A stretch of DNA of 64,000 nt from Oceanicola sp. (GTDB lineage: Bacteria; Pseudomonadota; Alphaproteobacteria; Rhodobacterales; Rhodobacteraceae), in the NCBI GenBank assembly GCA_022447275.1, contig JAKVBK010000008.1, positions 1 to 64,000 on the forward strand. Reading direction: 5' to 3'. Position numbers and translations under genes: made by a program. Each line of letters opens with the position of its first letter. Positions within the stretch are counted from its first letter, which is position 1. Of the stretch, positions 46,407 to 56,708 are shown one piece after another. The notes beneath the pieces were generated by a model. That model did not search any database and was not told the DNA's origin. It saw only the letters and a program-made list of their open reading frames with translations.

Positions 46407-47186
46407 ATGCCGGCACCCATCAACCAGCTCAAGGCAGACCTCGCAGCGGGCGAGGTGCGCATGGGCCTTTGGTTGGCGCTGGCCAGTCCCACATGTGCGG
46501 CGATCGCGGCAGGGTCCGGATATGATTGGTGCCTGATTGATGGCGAGCACGGGCCCAATACGGTCGCCACTGCCTTGGCTCAGGCGCAGGCAATGGAGGG
46601 GCGCGGCGCGGCTTGTGTCGTGCGTGTTGCTGACAATACGCCGGCGCTGATCAAGCAAGTGCTGGATATCGGCATCCAAACTGTCTTGGTGCCGATGATA
46701 GAAACGGCAGAGGATGCGCGGCGTGCCGTGTCTGCCTGCCGCTATCCTCCGCACGGCACCCGCGGTGTCGGTGCCTTGCTGGGGCGCGCCTCAGAGTACG
46801 GAACAATCCCAGATTACACGCAGACGGCCTGTGCTCAGATCTGCGTGATGGTTCAGGTCGAAAGTCAGCGCGGTCTCGATAACTTGGATGAGATCCTGAG
46901 TGTCGAGGGCCTCGACGGTGTCTTTATTGGGCCAGCCGATCTGTCCGCAGATATGGGCTATCCGGGCCGGTTGGACACGCCAGAGGTGGTGGCCGCGATC
47001 GAGGATGCGCTGCCGCGCATACGCGATGCGGGTAAGGCTGCAGGCATTGTGTCGTTCAAACTGGATTCTCTGGCCCGCTATGTAGAGTTGGGGGCAACCT
47101 TCCTTGGGGTTGGTGGGGACGCAACCACCTATGCTGGCGCCGTGCGCGAGTTGGCAACGCAGGCAAAAGCGGCAATCGGTAAATGA
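46407..47186 (+). CDS. HpcH/HpaI family aldolase
   Basis: A 259-residue metal-dependent class II pyruvate aldolase. Motifs: DWCLIDGEHGPN, the metal-binding VQVESQRGLDNLDEI and GVFIGPADLSADMGYPG. Relatives cleave 4-hydroxy-2-oxoheptanedioate or 2-keto-3-deoxy sugar acids into pyruvate and an aldehyde. AGGAG lies about 10 bases before the ATG. It follows aglK in the same direction and might handle a sugar acid, but the substrate is not known. Confidence 0.9.
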   Translation: MPAPINQLKADLAAGEVRMGLWLALASPTCAAIAAGSGYDWCLIDGEHGPNTVATALAQAQAMEGRGAACVVRVADNTPALIKQVLDIGIQTVLVPMIETAEDARRAVSACRYPPHGTRGVGALLGRASEYGTIPDYTQTACAQICVMVQVESQRGLDNLDEILSVEGLDGVFIGPADLSADMGYPGRLDTPEVVAAIEDALPRIRDAGKAAGIVSFKLDSLARYVELGATFLGVGGDATTYAGAVRELATQAKAAIGK

Positions 47187-47202
47187 TCACAGGGCAGGGC
47201 GC

Positions 47203-48219
47203 TTACGGGCGCTCGCGCGCAACGCTATCCCCTGCCAGCAAAGCTTGTGTCAGCGCCCGCAGGGCGTCGTCACCCGCTTCCTGCGCGATATGGGGCAGAT
47301 GGGTGAAATCCGGGAGCTGGTTTGCCATGTCATCAGGCAGGCGTTCCTTGGCGTGCGGACTGAGTTCGACGCTCTCGCAGGGAACGCCTTCTGCATACAG
47401 AATTTCATGTTCATCGAGCACAAGCGCGAAATACTCGACATAGCCCCCCTTGCGCCGGTTGGCCCCATGGTGGCCCACAAGCCCGCCCGCCCGTACCAGC
47501 ACTTCTGACACATCTGCCAGTCGGTCAGTTCCCTGCTGGTAGAAGAACAGGCGTTGATGATGGGCCAGCACGATCTCACGCGGATTGCCTAGCCGTTGTG
47601 GGGGAATGACAACCGGTGTTTCAGCACCGCTGGCCGGTACGGTGCGGCGATGCACATAGCGCAACGGCTGGGCGCCATTGTCCCGTGTCAAAAGCAGGTC
47701 GCCGATCTGAAGGTCTTCCACTTGGGCGAGCGCACCATCCGCGCGGGAAATGCGTGTGCCGCGTGCAAATCCCAACATGCTGATGTTTTGGTGGGGAATG
47801 CTGCCGCCAGCGCGGTCGATCCCAATGAGGCTGCCAGTCATGCCCGGTGAAAGGCCGCGCAACGGAAGGATGCAGAGATCTTCTTGTCCTTGCGGTCCGG
47901 CTTCCAATTTAATCAGAAGAGCCTCTGCTTCAGCGCCTCCGGACGACATGAAGCGCAGCAGTGCCAATATTGCCAGATGCTGACCTGGTGCTCCATATCT
48001 GCTGCTTTGCGTGATGTGAGGTGGCTGTCCTGCCGTTGGTGTAGAAAATGTCAGATCTAGGAGGTGGGCCGTCCTGGACAGGCGATAGGTGTCGCCGAGG
48101 CACAGGCTCTCCATGTCTTCAATGGCATCGCCAAGATTTGCGCCCGCAGTTACACGGAAGGCGCTCGCAGGGTAAATCTGCGTCACATGTTCCGGGCTGA
48201 CTTTTGAGGCGGATGACAT
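47203..48219 (-). CDS. Hint-domain protein
   Basis: A 338-residue protein whose middle and C-terminal part (about 150-310) is a Hint (hedgehog/intein) module of the type frequent in Roseobacters: FARGTRISRADGALAQVEDLQIGDLLLTRDNG is the opening block, with IVLAHHQRLFF and VELSPHAKERLPDD further on. In place of the nucleophilic Cys or Ser expected at the start of a splicing Hint domain there is an Ala in FARGTRI, so self-cleavage is doubtful. No signal peptide. Function unknown; a second Hint gene ends the window. Confidence 0.8.
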   Translation of the reverse strand: MSSASKVSPEHVTQIYPASAFRVTAGANLGDAIEDMESLCLGDTYRLSRTAHLLDLTFSTPTAGQPPHITQSSRYGAPGQHLAILALLRFMSSGGAEAEALLIKLEAGPQGQEDLCILPLRGLSPGMTGSLIGIDRAGGSIPHQNISMLGFARGTRISRADGALAQVEDLQIGDLLLTRDNGAQPLRYVHRRTVPASGAETPVVIPPQRLGNPREIVLAHHQRLFFYQQGTDRLADVSEVLVRAGGLVGHHGANRRKGGYVEYFALVLDEHEILYAEGVPCESVELSPHAKERLPDDMANQLPDFTHLPHIAQEAGDDALRALTQALLAGDSVARERP

Positions 48220-48397
48220 CGGATCCTGGCGAAGTTCTGGCGAGTGTTTTTACGATGCGGTGGTGCAGTGGCGGGGTCAATGCCATGCAAGAATTATGGT
48301 TACGGGCACCTGTGCGCGATTGCATAGGCTGAGCGGTTTTCCTTGACCGAAATGGCTGCTACCTGTGGGCGAGCAAGAAACCGACAGGAAGATTGAT

Positions 48398-49177
48398 ATG
48401 GATCTGGGCATCAAAGGGAAACGCGCTGTCGTGGCAGCATCCTCCAAAGGGCTAGGACTGGGCTGCGCTGAGGCATTGGCTGAAGCTGGGTGCGATTTGG
48501 TCATGAATGCCCGCAGTGCCGGGCCCCTCTCAGAGGCCGCAGCCAGCATCCGTTCCCGGTTTGGCGTCGCGGTTGAAGAGGTTGCCTGCGATGTCACGTC
48601 TGAAGACGGGCAGGCGGCCCTGATCGCTGCAGCGGGCGCGTGTGATATCCTTGTTACAAATGCGGGTGGCCCTCCTCCCGGTATGTGGACGGACTGGGAT
48701 CGCGATGACTTTGTGAAGGCGCTGGATTCCAACATGTTAACCCCGATTGCTCTCATGAAAGCTTTGGTGCCGGGCATGATGGCGCGCGGATGGGGACGTG
48801 TGGTCAACATCACGTCGCAGTCCGTGAAAGCGCCGATCCCGGTTCTGGGGCTGTCAAACTCTGCACGCGCGGGCCTGACGGGCTATGTGGCCGGCATGTC
48901 CCGCCAGGTCGCGTCCAGTGGTGTCTGTGTCAACAACCTGCTGCCTGGCGTGCATGACACCGATCGGATCACGGCGCTCGACAGCGCAACCGCCCAGCGT
49001 GAAGGCAAAACGCTCGAACAGGTGCAAACCGCCCGGCGGGCCTCGGTTCCGGCAGGTTTTTATGGCGATGCTAAAGATTTTGGTGCGGCCTGCGCCTTTT
49101 TGTGCTCGCAGCAGGCGCGGTTTATCGTTGGCCAAAACGTGTTGCTTGATGGGGGTGGCATCAACGCTACGCTCTGA
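48398..49177 (+). CDS. SDR-family protein with altered active site
   Basis: A 259-residue short-chain dehydrogenase-like protein. The cofactor region is AASSKGLGLG (instead of TGGxxGIG), and N in VTNAGG and S in NITSQS are kept, but the position of the catalytic YxxxK is occupied by SNSAR. A subgroup of SDRs shares this change, and its reaction is not clear to me. AGGAAG precedes the ATG at 48398. It lies about 95 bases before the FbpC-like gene and may be cotranscribed with it. Confidence 0.82.
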   Translation: MDLGIKGKRAVVAASSKGLGLGCAEALAEAGCDLVMNARSAGPLSEAAASIRSRFGVAVEEVACDVTSEDGQAALIAAAGACDILVTNAGGPPPGMWTDWDRDDFVKALDSNMLTPIALMKALVPGMMARGWGRVVNITSQSVKAPIPVLGLSNSARAGLTGYVAGMSRQVASSGVCVNNLLPGVHDTDRITALDSATAQREGKTLEQVQTARRASVPAGFYGDAKDFGAACAFLCSQQARFIVGQNVLLDGGGINATL

Positions 49178-49272
49178 ACGGCGGCGCTCACAATGGGCGG
49201 TCGATGCAAGTCCATAAAGTGCACCATGGCCACATCAGGCGCCCTCACCGAATTTCTGGGAGAATGCATCGG

Positions 49273-50360
<1,088 letters not shown>

Positions 50361-50364
<4 letters not shown>

Positions 50365-50630
50365 CTGTCGCGCACGGGCTCGCGCACAGAGGCCAGTTGC
50401 GCCTGTAAGTCCTCCAGCACATATAGCCGTATCGCCGAGGCTAGCCCGATATCGAGCCCGCGCTGCCTGTCTATCCGCGCTGCCAGCCCATTGACCGATG
50501 TGCCCTGCCGCGCAGCGATGGCCTGAAACTCTGTCCAGAACGCATCTTCCAGCGACACTGACGTCCGATGCCGCGACAGTGTCAGGGAACGTTTGCGCGG
50601 GGGGCCTGCCGCGCGGATCTCAGGTTTCAT
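50361..50630 (-). CDS. ribbon-helix-helix domain protein (RHH_4 type)
   Basis: An 89-residue protein with a ribbon-helix-helix-like domain: RSLTLSRHRTSVSLEDAFWTE is the strand and first helix (longer than 20 in the protein, here trimmed at 20-21 residues), followed by QGTSVNGLAARIDRQR. It is paired with the DUF4169 gene, whose last codons overlap its first by 11 bases. The pair is widespread in alphaproteobacteria, and its target is unknown. The ATG at 50630 is used; an ATG at 50642 is an alternative. Confidence 0.8.
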
Positions 50631-50817
50631 CGTTGGCCCCATCGTCAAGGGCGTGCCCCCCCAACTGCTCCTGTCGCCGCTGCTCTTGTGCTTGGGCGCG
50701 CTCCCGCTCGGCCTTGGGCAAGCCATGTAGCACCGCATTGCGATCCGCCTGCGCGCGCCGCGCGGCTTTGGCGCGCGCCTTGCGATGCTTGTTCAAATTG
50801 ATCGGTGTGTTCGCCAT
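50620..50817 (-). CDS. DUF4169 family small protein
   Basis: A 65-residue very basic, then acidic protein. The start ANTPINLNKHRKARAKAARR is the DUF4169 hallmark, followed by AEADRNAVLHG-like spacing (seen here as QADRNAVLHGLPKAERERA). It is coupled by overlap to the RHH gene. No function is established; the basic N-terminal helix could contact nucleic acid or the RHH partner. Confidence 0.8.
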   Translation of the reverse strand: MANTPINLNKHRKARAKAARRAQADRNAVLHGLPKAERERAQAQEQRRQEQLGGHALDDGANDET

Positions 50818-50857
50818 AGCTGCATGCTGACGGGTGCGCGCCGGCTCTGCAAGGCCC

Positions 50858-51670
50858 CTACCGGTAGACTTCCGCCTCTGCAGGGAAACTCCGGTTGCGG
50901 ACGTCATCAGCATAGCGCGACACCGCATCCTCGATAATGGGCCCCAACTCGGCATAGACGCGCACGAATTTTGGTGTCCAGGCGTTCATGCCAAGCATAT
51001 CTTCCAAAACCAGAATTTGCCCGTCGCATTCAACCGAGGCCCCAATTCCGATCGTCGGGATTGCGATGTCCTTGGTGATCAGGGCCGCCAATTCCTCAAC
51101 CATCCCTTCCAAAACCACCGCAAAGGCGCCGGCCTCCGTGACAGCCGTGGCATCGTCGCGATGGCTCTGCCAGCTGTCGCGATCGCGCCCTTGGGTCTTG
51201 AAGCCACCCATCACATTGGTGGATTGCGGGGTCAGCCCAATATGGGCCATCACGGGGATCCCGCGCTCAACAAGGAAGCGGATCGTTGGCGCCATCTGCG
51301 CCCCGCCTTCAAGCTTGACCGCCCCGCATCCGGTTTCCTTCATGATCCTGACCGCATTGCGGAACGCAACTTCAGGGCTTTCCTCATAAGTGCCAAAAGG
51401 CATGTCCACAACGACAAGCGCTTTGCTGGTGCCCCGCATGACAGCTTTGCCATGCATGATCATCAGATCAAGCGGCACGCCAAGGGTAGAATCCATGCCA
51501 TGCATCACCATGCCAAGGCTGTCGCCAACCAAAATGAAATCCACATGTTTGTCGACGATGGCCGCCGTATGCGCATGGTAAGAGGTCAGCGAAACAATGG
51601 GTGATTTCCCCTTGCGGCGTGTGATCTGGGGCACCGTCATGCGCCGGACGGTTTCGGTCTGCTTGCTCAT
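50858..51670 (-). CDS. panB: 3-methyl-2-oxobutanoate hydroxymethyltransferase
   Basis: A 270-residue enzyme that makes ketopantoate from alpha-ketoisovalerate and methylene-tetrahydrofolate, the first step of pantothenate synthesis. Motifs: [23 protein letters not shown], the metal and substrate site VKLEGG and [11 protein letters not shown]. Normally followed or preceded by panC; here panC is not next to it. It precedes the DUF4169/RHH pair in the same direction after a 40-base gap. Confidence 0.94.
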   Translation of the reverse strand: MSKQTETVRRMTVPQITRRKGKSPIVSLTSYHAHTAAIVDKHVDFILVGDSLGMVMHGMDSTLGVPLDLMIMHGKAVMRGTSKALVVVDMPFGTYEESPEVAFRNAVRIMKETGCGAVKLEGGAQMAPTIRFLVERGIPVMAHIGLTPQSTNVMGGFKTQGRDRDSWQSHRDDATAVTEAGAFAVVLEGMVEELAALITKDIAIPTIGIGASVECDGQILVLEDMLGMNAWTPKFVRVYAELGPIIEDAVSRYADDVRNRSFPAEAEVYR

Positions 51671-51755
51671 AGCTCATGTCCTCACAAGGCACCTGCGCGC
51701 GCGGGGGCGCCCATTGCATGTCAAATCATCTTGGCGGCAATACTCCGGGGTGAAT

Positions 51756-51792
51756 GGAGGTTATTAAACCTCCAGAGGGGCAGCGCCCCTCT
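51756..51792. repeat. two adjacent hairpins in the panB-fumC gap
   Basis: GGAGGTT-ATTA-AACCTCC (51756-51773), immediately followed by AGAGGGGC-AGC-GCCCCTCT (51774-51792). Both stems are perfect. The block lies in the 250-base gap upstream of panB and after fumC. It resembles mobile-looking intergenic repeats I recall from Roseobacter genomes, and may also end fumC transcription. Confidence 0.55.
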
Positions 51793-51920
51793 CTCTCACT
51801 GCCGACGTTGACCCGCCACGCCCAAGATGGGGGCCGCGTAGGGGGTTACAACCCGCCACGCTGCGTCACGGGCGCAGATGGCGGGCCTTGCACGTCTGTT
51901 TCCTTGGCAGCCCGGACTGC

Positions 51921-53315
51921 TCAGCCTTTGGGGCCGATCATCTGCTCCGGGCGGACAACCGCATCGAAGGTCGCTTCATCGACAAAGCCTAAGGCAATGG
52001 CTTCCTCTTTCAGCGTCGTGCCATTCTTATGTGCGGTCTTGGCGACAGTGGTGGCATTGTCATAGCCGATGGTCGGGGCCAGCGCTGTCACCAGCATCAG
52101 CGACTCTTTCATCAGCTTGTCGATCCGGGCCTCGTTCGCTTTCGTACCTGCCAGCATCCGTTGGGTGAAGCTGTCCGCCGCATTCCCCAAAAGTGTCATG
52201 GATTGCAGCAGGTTGTAGGACATCATCGGGTTGTAGACATTCAATTCGAAATGCCCTTGGCTGCCGGCAAATGCGATCGCTGCGTCATTGCCCAGGATAT
52301 GGGCACAGACTTGGGTCATGGCTTCGGCCTGTGTCGGGTTGACCTTGCCGGGCATGATCGAGGAGCCGGGCTCATTTTCGGGCAGGATCAACTCTCCAAG
52401 CCCGGAACGCGGGCCCGAGCCCAGGAAACGCATGTCATTGGCGATCTTGTAGCAGGCCATTGCCGCTGTCTTGATGGCCCCGGACATGAACACCATCGCA
52501 TCATGGCCCGCCAGCGCCTCAAACTTGTTGGGCGCGGTGACAAAGGGCAGGCCGGTGATGTCTGCCATGTTGGCGGCGACTTCCTCTGCCCAGCCCTTGT
52601 CGGTGTTGAGGCCCGTGCCCACGGCAGTGCCGCCCTGTGCCAATTCATAAATGCCCGGCAGCGCCATTTTGATCCGGGCAATACCGCCCCGAACCTGTGC
52701 CGCATAGCCCGAGAATTCCTGGCCCAGGGTCAGGGGCGTGGCGTCTTGCGTATGGGTCCGGCCGATCTTGATGATGTCTTTGAACTCTTCCGCCTTGGCC
52801 TCCAGCGTTTCCGCAAGCAGCACCAATCCGGGCAGCAACACGTCATGGGCTGTGGTGGCTGCAGCGATATGCATGGCCGTCGGGAAAGTGTCATTGGATG
52901 ACTGGCCCATATTGCAGTGATCATTGGGGTGCACCGGATCTTTGGAGCCGATCACGCCGCCCAGCATCTCGATCGCGCGGTTGGCGATCACCTCATTGGA
53001 ATTCATGTTTGACTGGGTGCCAGAACCCGTCTGCCAGACAACAAGGGGGAAATTGTCGTCCAGCTTGCCGTCGATCACTTCCTGAGCCGCAGCTTGGATC
53101 GCCGCCCCGATCTCTTCCGGCAGCTTGCCCGTGCGCGTGTTCGACATGGCGCAGGCTTTCTTGATGACGCCAAGCGCACGCACCACGGCCACGGGTTGCT
53201 TTTCCCAACCGATGGGAAAGTTCATGATCGAGCGTTGGGTCTGTGCCCCCCAATACTTGTCTGCGGGGACCTCAAGCGGTCCAAAGCTGTCGGATTCGGT
53301 GCGGGTCGCGGTCAT
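51921..53315 (-). CDS. fumC: class II fumarate hydratase
   Basis: A 464-residue fumarase that interconverts fumarate and malate in the citric acid cycle without an iron-sulfur cluster. The superfamily signature [13 protein letters not shown] is present, together with [19 protein letters not shown] and [24 protein letters not shown] precedes the ATG at 53315, nine codons inside the longest frame. Confidence 0.95.
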   Translation of the reverse strand: MTATRTESDSFGPLEVPADKYWGAQTQRSIMNFPIGWEKQPVAVVRALGVIKKACAMSNTRTGKLPEEIGAAIQAAAQEVIDGKLDDNFPLVVWQTGSGTQSNMNSNEVIANRAIEMLGGVIGSKDPVHPNDHCNMGQSSNDTFPTAMHIAAATTAHDVLLPGLVLLAETLEAKAEEFKDIIKIGRTHTQDATPLTLGQEFSGYAAQVRGGIARIKMALPGIYELAQGGTAVGTGLNTDKGWAEEVAANMADITGLPFVTAPNKFEALAGHDAMVFMSGAIKTAAMACYKIANDMRFLGSGPRSGLGELILPENEPGSSIMPGKVNPTQAEAMTQVCAHILGNDAAIAFAGSQGHFELNVYNPMMSYNLLQSMTLLGNAADSFTQRMLAGTKANEARIDKLMKESLMLVTALAPTIGYDNATTVAKTAHKNGTTLKEEAIALGFVDEATFDAVVRPEQMIGPKG

Positions 53316-53428
53316 GTCTGTCCCTCCGGTATGCGGTTGCATACGGACCTATCCGCAGGACGCGCGGGGTGCAAGGATCGCCTGTGTCGCGGTGTCTGAA
53401 AGTGGGCCTGTGATGGGCCCCGAGGGCG

Positions 53429-53905
53429 CTATTTGCGGAAGCTGTCCAGTGAAACGATCTCCGCATCGCCTTGCGGAGCATCTGCATCTTCAACTTCGCT
53501 CAGCATCGGGGCCTCTGCCGCGTCCTCGTCCTCGGCTTCGTCGTCATCCTCTTCTTGGGATTCGAAGCGCAGGCCGAACTCTACCGAGGGGTCCACAAAG
53601 GTCTGGATCGCGTCATAGGGGATGCACAACCGCTCCGGCTGGTCGCCAAAGTTCAGCGTGATTGAAATGGTGTCGTCATCCACGACGAGGTCTTCGAACC
53701 AGTGCTGGACAACCACTGTCATCTCTTCGGGATAGCGCGCCCGCAGCCAGTCAGCGATGTCTACGCCAGAATGTTCGGTACGGAATGTAATGAAGAAATG
53801 GTGATCCCCAGGAAGGCCGTTCTCCGCAACATCACGCAAGACGTCCTGAATAAGGCCCCGCATGGCGGTGTGCATCAGTTGTCCGTAGTTGATCGTAGAT
53901 GTCAT
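53429..53905 (-). CDS. sspB: SspB-like ClpXP adaptor
   Basis: A 158-residue protein of the alphaproteobacterial SspB family, which delivers ssrA-tagged proteins to ClpXP. The substrate-binding fold covers about 1-115 (INYGQLMHTAMRGLIQDVL, FFITFRTEHSGVDI), followed by an acidic linker (EEDDDEAEDED) and a short C-terminal tail that would dock to ClpX. The ATG at 53905 gives the family start; there is no strong Shine-Dalgarno. Its substrate source, ssrA, is 1.1 kb away. Confidence 0.88.
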   Translation of the reverse strand: MTSTINYGQLMHTAMRGLIQDVLRDVAENGLPGDHHFFITFRTEHSGVDIADWLRARYPEEMTVVVQHWFEDLVVDDDTISITLNFGDQPERLCIPYDAIQTFVDPSVEFGLRFESQEEDDDEAEDEDAAEAPMLSEVEDADAPQGDAEIVSLDSFRK

Positions 53906-54116
53906 GTTGGTCTGGCCACTTTGATGAGATGCGCAAAGAATAAAACATTTGCGCCGGAATGATAGCCCAAAGCGGCGAAAAGAGGGGGCGTATTTTTGCG
54001 GGTGCGGGAGTGGCTTTGGCTGCGCAGAAGCAGACCCAAGTGGGATGGGTGCGCGAGGCTGCGATCGGGGGCCTATGGGGCAAACTGTGCTGAAGTTTCT
54101 AAAATTAATCGCTAAA

Positions 54117-54791
54117 TCAGAACATAACTTGCGACAGCTCACGGCGCATCTTGTCCCGTATCGCTCTCGCAAAATCCGTGAAGCCCCGCGCGGTCTCGAC
54201 AAAGCCATCGCGGGTAATCACCTGTTCTTTATAGTAGCGCGTGATTGCGGCCCCCAGCCCTTCGATGGCCAAAGCATTCACGGTGATCCCTGAGCGCGCG
54301 GCCCTGCGGCGCGCCTGTGCGGGGTCTGAGCCGGAATTGTCTGAGCCATCGCCGGAGATGTCTATGATGAAGCGGCGGCACTCGTTCACGGGCCCGAATG
54401 CGGCAATCGCTTGCTCCATTGCATCCCCCAGCGCCGTATTTGCGCCGATGAATGCCCGCGGCATCGACGCGACCTGCCCGGACAACGCCAACACCTCTCC
54501 TTCGCGAGAGACGCGGGTCCAGGGGATCGACATTTCCTGCATGCCCGCGCCCGACCACTGCATAACAGCCACGGCGCCCCCCGTTCCGAGTGTCAGCCCT
54601 TCGATCACTTGCGGGTCCCGCAGGGCGGCCGCGGTGCCTTCGACCTGAAGCCTGTACTCCCCGGCATCGACGGAATTGGACACATCCATGGCCAGCAGCA
54701 ACGCCGTCGCGCAAGATTGGGCGGGCGCGGCGGCCAGAAGGCTCAGGGCAAAGACAGGGGCCAAAAGGTTGAGGGAAGGGCGGTTTTTCAT
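54117..54791 (-). CDS. DUF1194 (VWA-like) exported protein
   Basis: A 224-residue protein with a signal peptide (cleavage near AAPAQS) and a von Willebrand A-like domain: LLLAMDVSNSVD carries a MIDAS-like DxSxS set, and FIIDISGDGSDNSG fits a second metal-site loop. DUF1194 proteins are common in Rhodobacterales and have no established role. The ATG at 54791 is selected because it begins the signal peptide. Confidence 0.86.
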   Translation of the reverse strand: MKNRPSLNLLAPVFALSLLAAAPAQSCATALLLAMDVSNSVDAGEYRLQVEGTAAALRDPQVIEGLTLGTGGAVAVMQWSGAGMQEMSIPWTRVSREGEVLALSGQVASMPRAFIGANTALGDAMEQAIAAFGPVNECRRFIIDISGDGSDNSGSDPAQARRRAARSGITVNALAIEGLGAAITRYYKEQVITRDGFVETARGFTDFARAIRDKMRRELSQVMF

Positions 54792-55026
54792 GCGGGCCGA
54801 TGATGCGGTCTGTGGCCGAGGATGCAAGGGGGCGGGATGCGCGTCGCTGCACAGGCTTGGTGAGAGTGCGATGGTTTTGGTTTTTCAATGGATTGGCCTT
54901 GGCAAAACCGCGCCCATGCGCGCCAAACGCAGATCAGCCAAGCCATGTGCCCGGTTGTCAAAAGGGAGACCATGTTTTGCAGAGGGGTAAGTGCAGGCTT
55001 CTGTTGCCAGGTGCCTGCGAACCCCG

Positions 55027-55048
55027 CCTGATCTTGCTAGAGATCAGG
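55027..55048 (-). other. hairpin at the 3' end of ssrA
   Basis: CCTGATCT and AGATCAGG with a 6-base loop, directly after the tag-coding piece of ssrA. It has no T run on the minus strand, so it may mark the mature 3' end or act as a processing signal rather than a classical terminator. Confidence 0.5.
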
Positions 55049-55049
55049 G

Positions 55050-55302
55050 CTTAAGTTTTGGCGTTTCGCACTGCTTACGCAGCGAGAGCAACCGGAGCTT
55101 TGTTGTCATTGGCAACTATAAAGCTTGAACCGATAACGGTGGTATCTCACCGGGCAAAAGCTAACCCCTTTAGACGTCCGTCGATCCTATTTCGGCCCCA
55201 AGCCCCCTGCCAATGTCGGGTGATTTGGTGGAGCCGCCGGGTACCGCCCCCGGGTCCGATCCGCTTATTACGAGCGCGTTTATTGCCATAGTCCCGAAGG
55301 AC
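55050..55302 (-). ncRNA. ssrA: circularly permuted tmRNA (ssrA)
   Basis: Two-piece tmRNA that rescues stalled ribosomes and tags proteins for proteolysis. Read on the minus strand, the acceptor piece comes first and ends with CGGCTCC-A-CCA (CCA end at 55226); it has a T-arm CCGGG-GGCGGTA-CCCGG. The coding piece begins GGGGCCG at 55199, whose seven bases pair with CGGCTCC (one G-U), reconstituting the acceptor stem. The tag reading frame at 55113-55075 encodes ANDNKAPVALAA and a TAA stop. About 26 bases between pieces are removed in maturation. The outer ends are approximate. Confidence 0.95.
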
Positions 55303-55308
55303 AGTGCC

Positions 55309-55337
55309 AAGATAGGCGCCCAAACTGTGAGGTGCAA
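55309..55337 (-). promoter_or_regulatory. ssrA: sigma-70 type promoter of ssrA
   Basis: TTGCAC (55337-55332) and TATCTT (55314-55309) on the minus strand, separated by exactly 17 bases, placing the start of transcription near 55302. It lies in the gap between the DUF4345 stop and ssrA. Confidence 0.65.
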
Positions 55338-55343
55338 GCGAAC

Positions 55344-55715
55344 TTAGGCGGATTGAAGGGCCAGTGGCAGGTTTGCCAGCAGCAGCCATGCCGCCAGTGC
55401 CGCCTCGATGCCCCCAAAAACCACCAGTTTGCGCATTGGCGGTCGATCGAGCAGGGCAGACAGCACCCGCCCGCTGGCAGCGCCCGCATAGGCAATCCCC
55501 AGCCCAGCCCAGGCCGCGGGCATATCCAGCAGGGGCAGGCACACGCCACTGGCGACGAAAAGCCCGCCCACAGAGGCCCGCATCTCGCTCAGCCCCATGG
55601 TGCTGTCAGTCGGCGCAAGATCGAGCGCTTGGGCGGTATAGCGGGGGGCCAGAAAGCCAAACGCACCGAAGGCGATTGTCAGGGCAGCGGCGGTCATATT
55701 GAGAAGGTCTAGCAT
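55344..55715 (-). CDS. DUF4345 family small membrane protein
   Basis: A 123-residue protein with about four predicted transmembrane helices (around 5-25, 45-65, 70-90 and 100-118). The arrangement and motifs such as GLSEMRASVGGLFVASG fit DUF4345. Function unknown. It stops 7 bases before the ssrA promoter, and is divergent from the DUF2182 gene. Confidence 0.75.
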   Translation of the reverse strand: MLDLLNMTAAALTIAFGAFGFLAPRYTAQALDLAPTDSTMGLSEMRASVGGLFVASGVCLPLLDMPAAWAGLGIAYAGAASGRVLSALLDRPPMRKLVVFGGIEAALAAWLLLANLPLALQSA

Positions 55716-55897
55716 GGGCGGAAGTTAGCAGCGCAGTTGGCGCTGCCAAGGGGGCAAGACCCAGTTTTTCGCGGGCCCGTGTTCAGACCGTTTCAGCCCC
55801 GTATCATTCCCCTGCAACGAGACAGGTAGCCGACTGCCGTTGTTTGACCTAGGTTGGCAGAAACACAGCTGCGGATATGAGAAGGGACAGAATATCC

Positions 55898-56659
55898 ATG
55901 ACGACAAAAACGCTCGATTTGTCTGTGCGCGGCGCACTTTGGCTTCTCTTTTTCGCAACCATTATATACGCTTGGGTGACATTGTTCATGATGGCGCGCA
56001 TGTCTGGCCTCGATCTGATCGGCGTTCCGCAGCGCATGAACATGATGCCGATGGAGCGGTACGGCACCCTGTTCGGTATGTGGTCGATCATGATGGCGGC
56101 GATGATGCTGCCAACGCTGGTGCCAACCTTGTCGACCTATGACTCGTTGATCAAAAGCGCTGATGGCACGCGCGCCGGCTGGCTTGGGGTGGCGATCGGC
56201 TATTTCCTTGTCTGGGTTGGGGGCGCTGCAATATTTGCGGGCGCGCAGTTCGCACTGTTGCAGGCCGGGCTTGTAAACAGCCTTGGCATTCCGACCAGTG
56301 TCTGGCTGTCGGTTGGCCTTTTGCTGGCGGTCGGGTTTTACCAGTTCACATGGCTCAAAGAGGTTTGCCACGGTGTGTGCCATACCCCGATGCAGTATTT
56401 CCTCGGCAACTGGCGCACGGGCTTTCTTGGCGGCGCGCGCATGGGCATGGGGCTGGGCGTGTTTTGCCTTGGCTGCTGCTGGGGCTTTATGGCGCTCGGT
56501 TTTGTGGGCGGAACGATGTCGCTGTTGTGGATGGGGCTCGCAACCCTTGTTATGATCATCGAAAAGGTGCCAGCGATTGGTCATCGTGTGACCCGCCCCA
56601 TCGGTGTGGTGTTGATAGTGGCCGGCCTTGGCTTGGCGGTGTGGCAACTTGTGGCCTGA
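55898..56659 (+). CDS. DUF2182 polytopic membrane protein
   Basis: A 253-residue protein with about seven transmembrane helices, rich in Met and Cys: MNMMPMERYG, WSIMMAAMMLPTLVP and CWGFMALGFVGGTMSLLWMG are DUF2182 hallmarks. The family has been called a predicted metal-binding membrane protein, but without proven function. AAGGGA upstream favours the ATG at 55898 over that at 55877. It is followed after 49 bases by its usual partner, a DUF1326 gene. Confidence 0.85.
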   Translation: MTTKTLDLSVRGALWLLFFATIIYAWVTLFMMARMSGLDLIGVPQRMNMMPMERYGTLFGMWSIMMAAMMLPTLVPTLSTYDSLIKSADGTRAGWLGVAIGYFLVWVGGAAIFAGAQFALLQAGLVNSLGIPTSVWLSVGLLLAVGFYQFTWLKEVCHGVCHTPMQYFLGNWRTGFLGGARMGMGLGVFCLGCCWGFMALGFVGGTMSLLWMGLATLVMIIEKVPAIGHRVTRPIGVVLIVAGLGLAVWQLVA

Positions 56660-56708
56660 AGCTTTGATAAGCGGATAGGCTCAACGGAACGGATAGGAAG
56701 GAAGCCCG

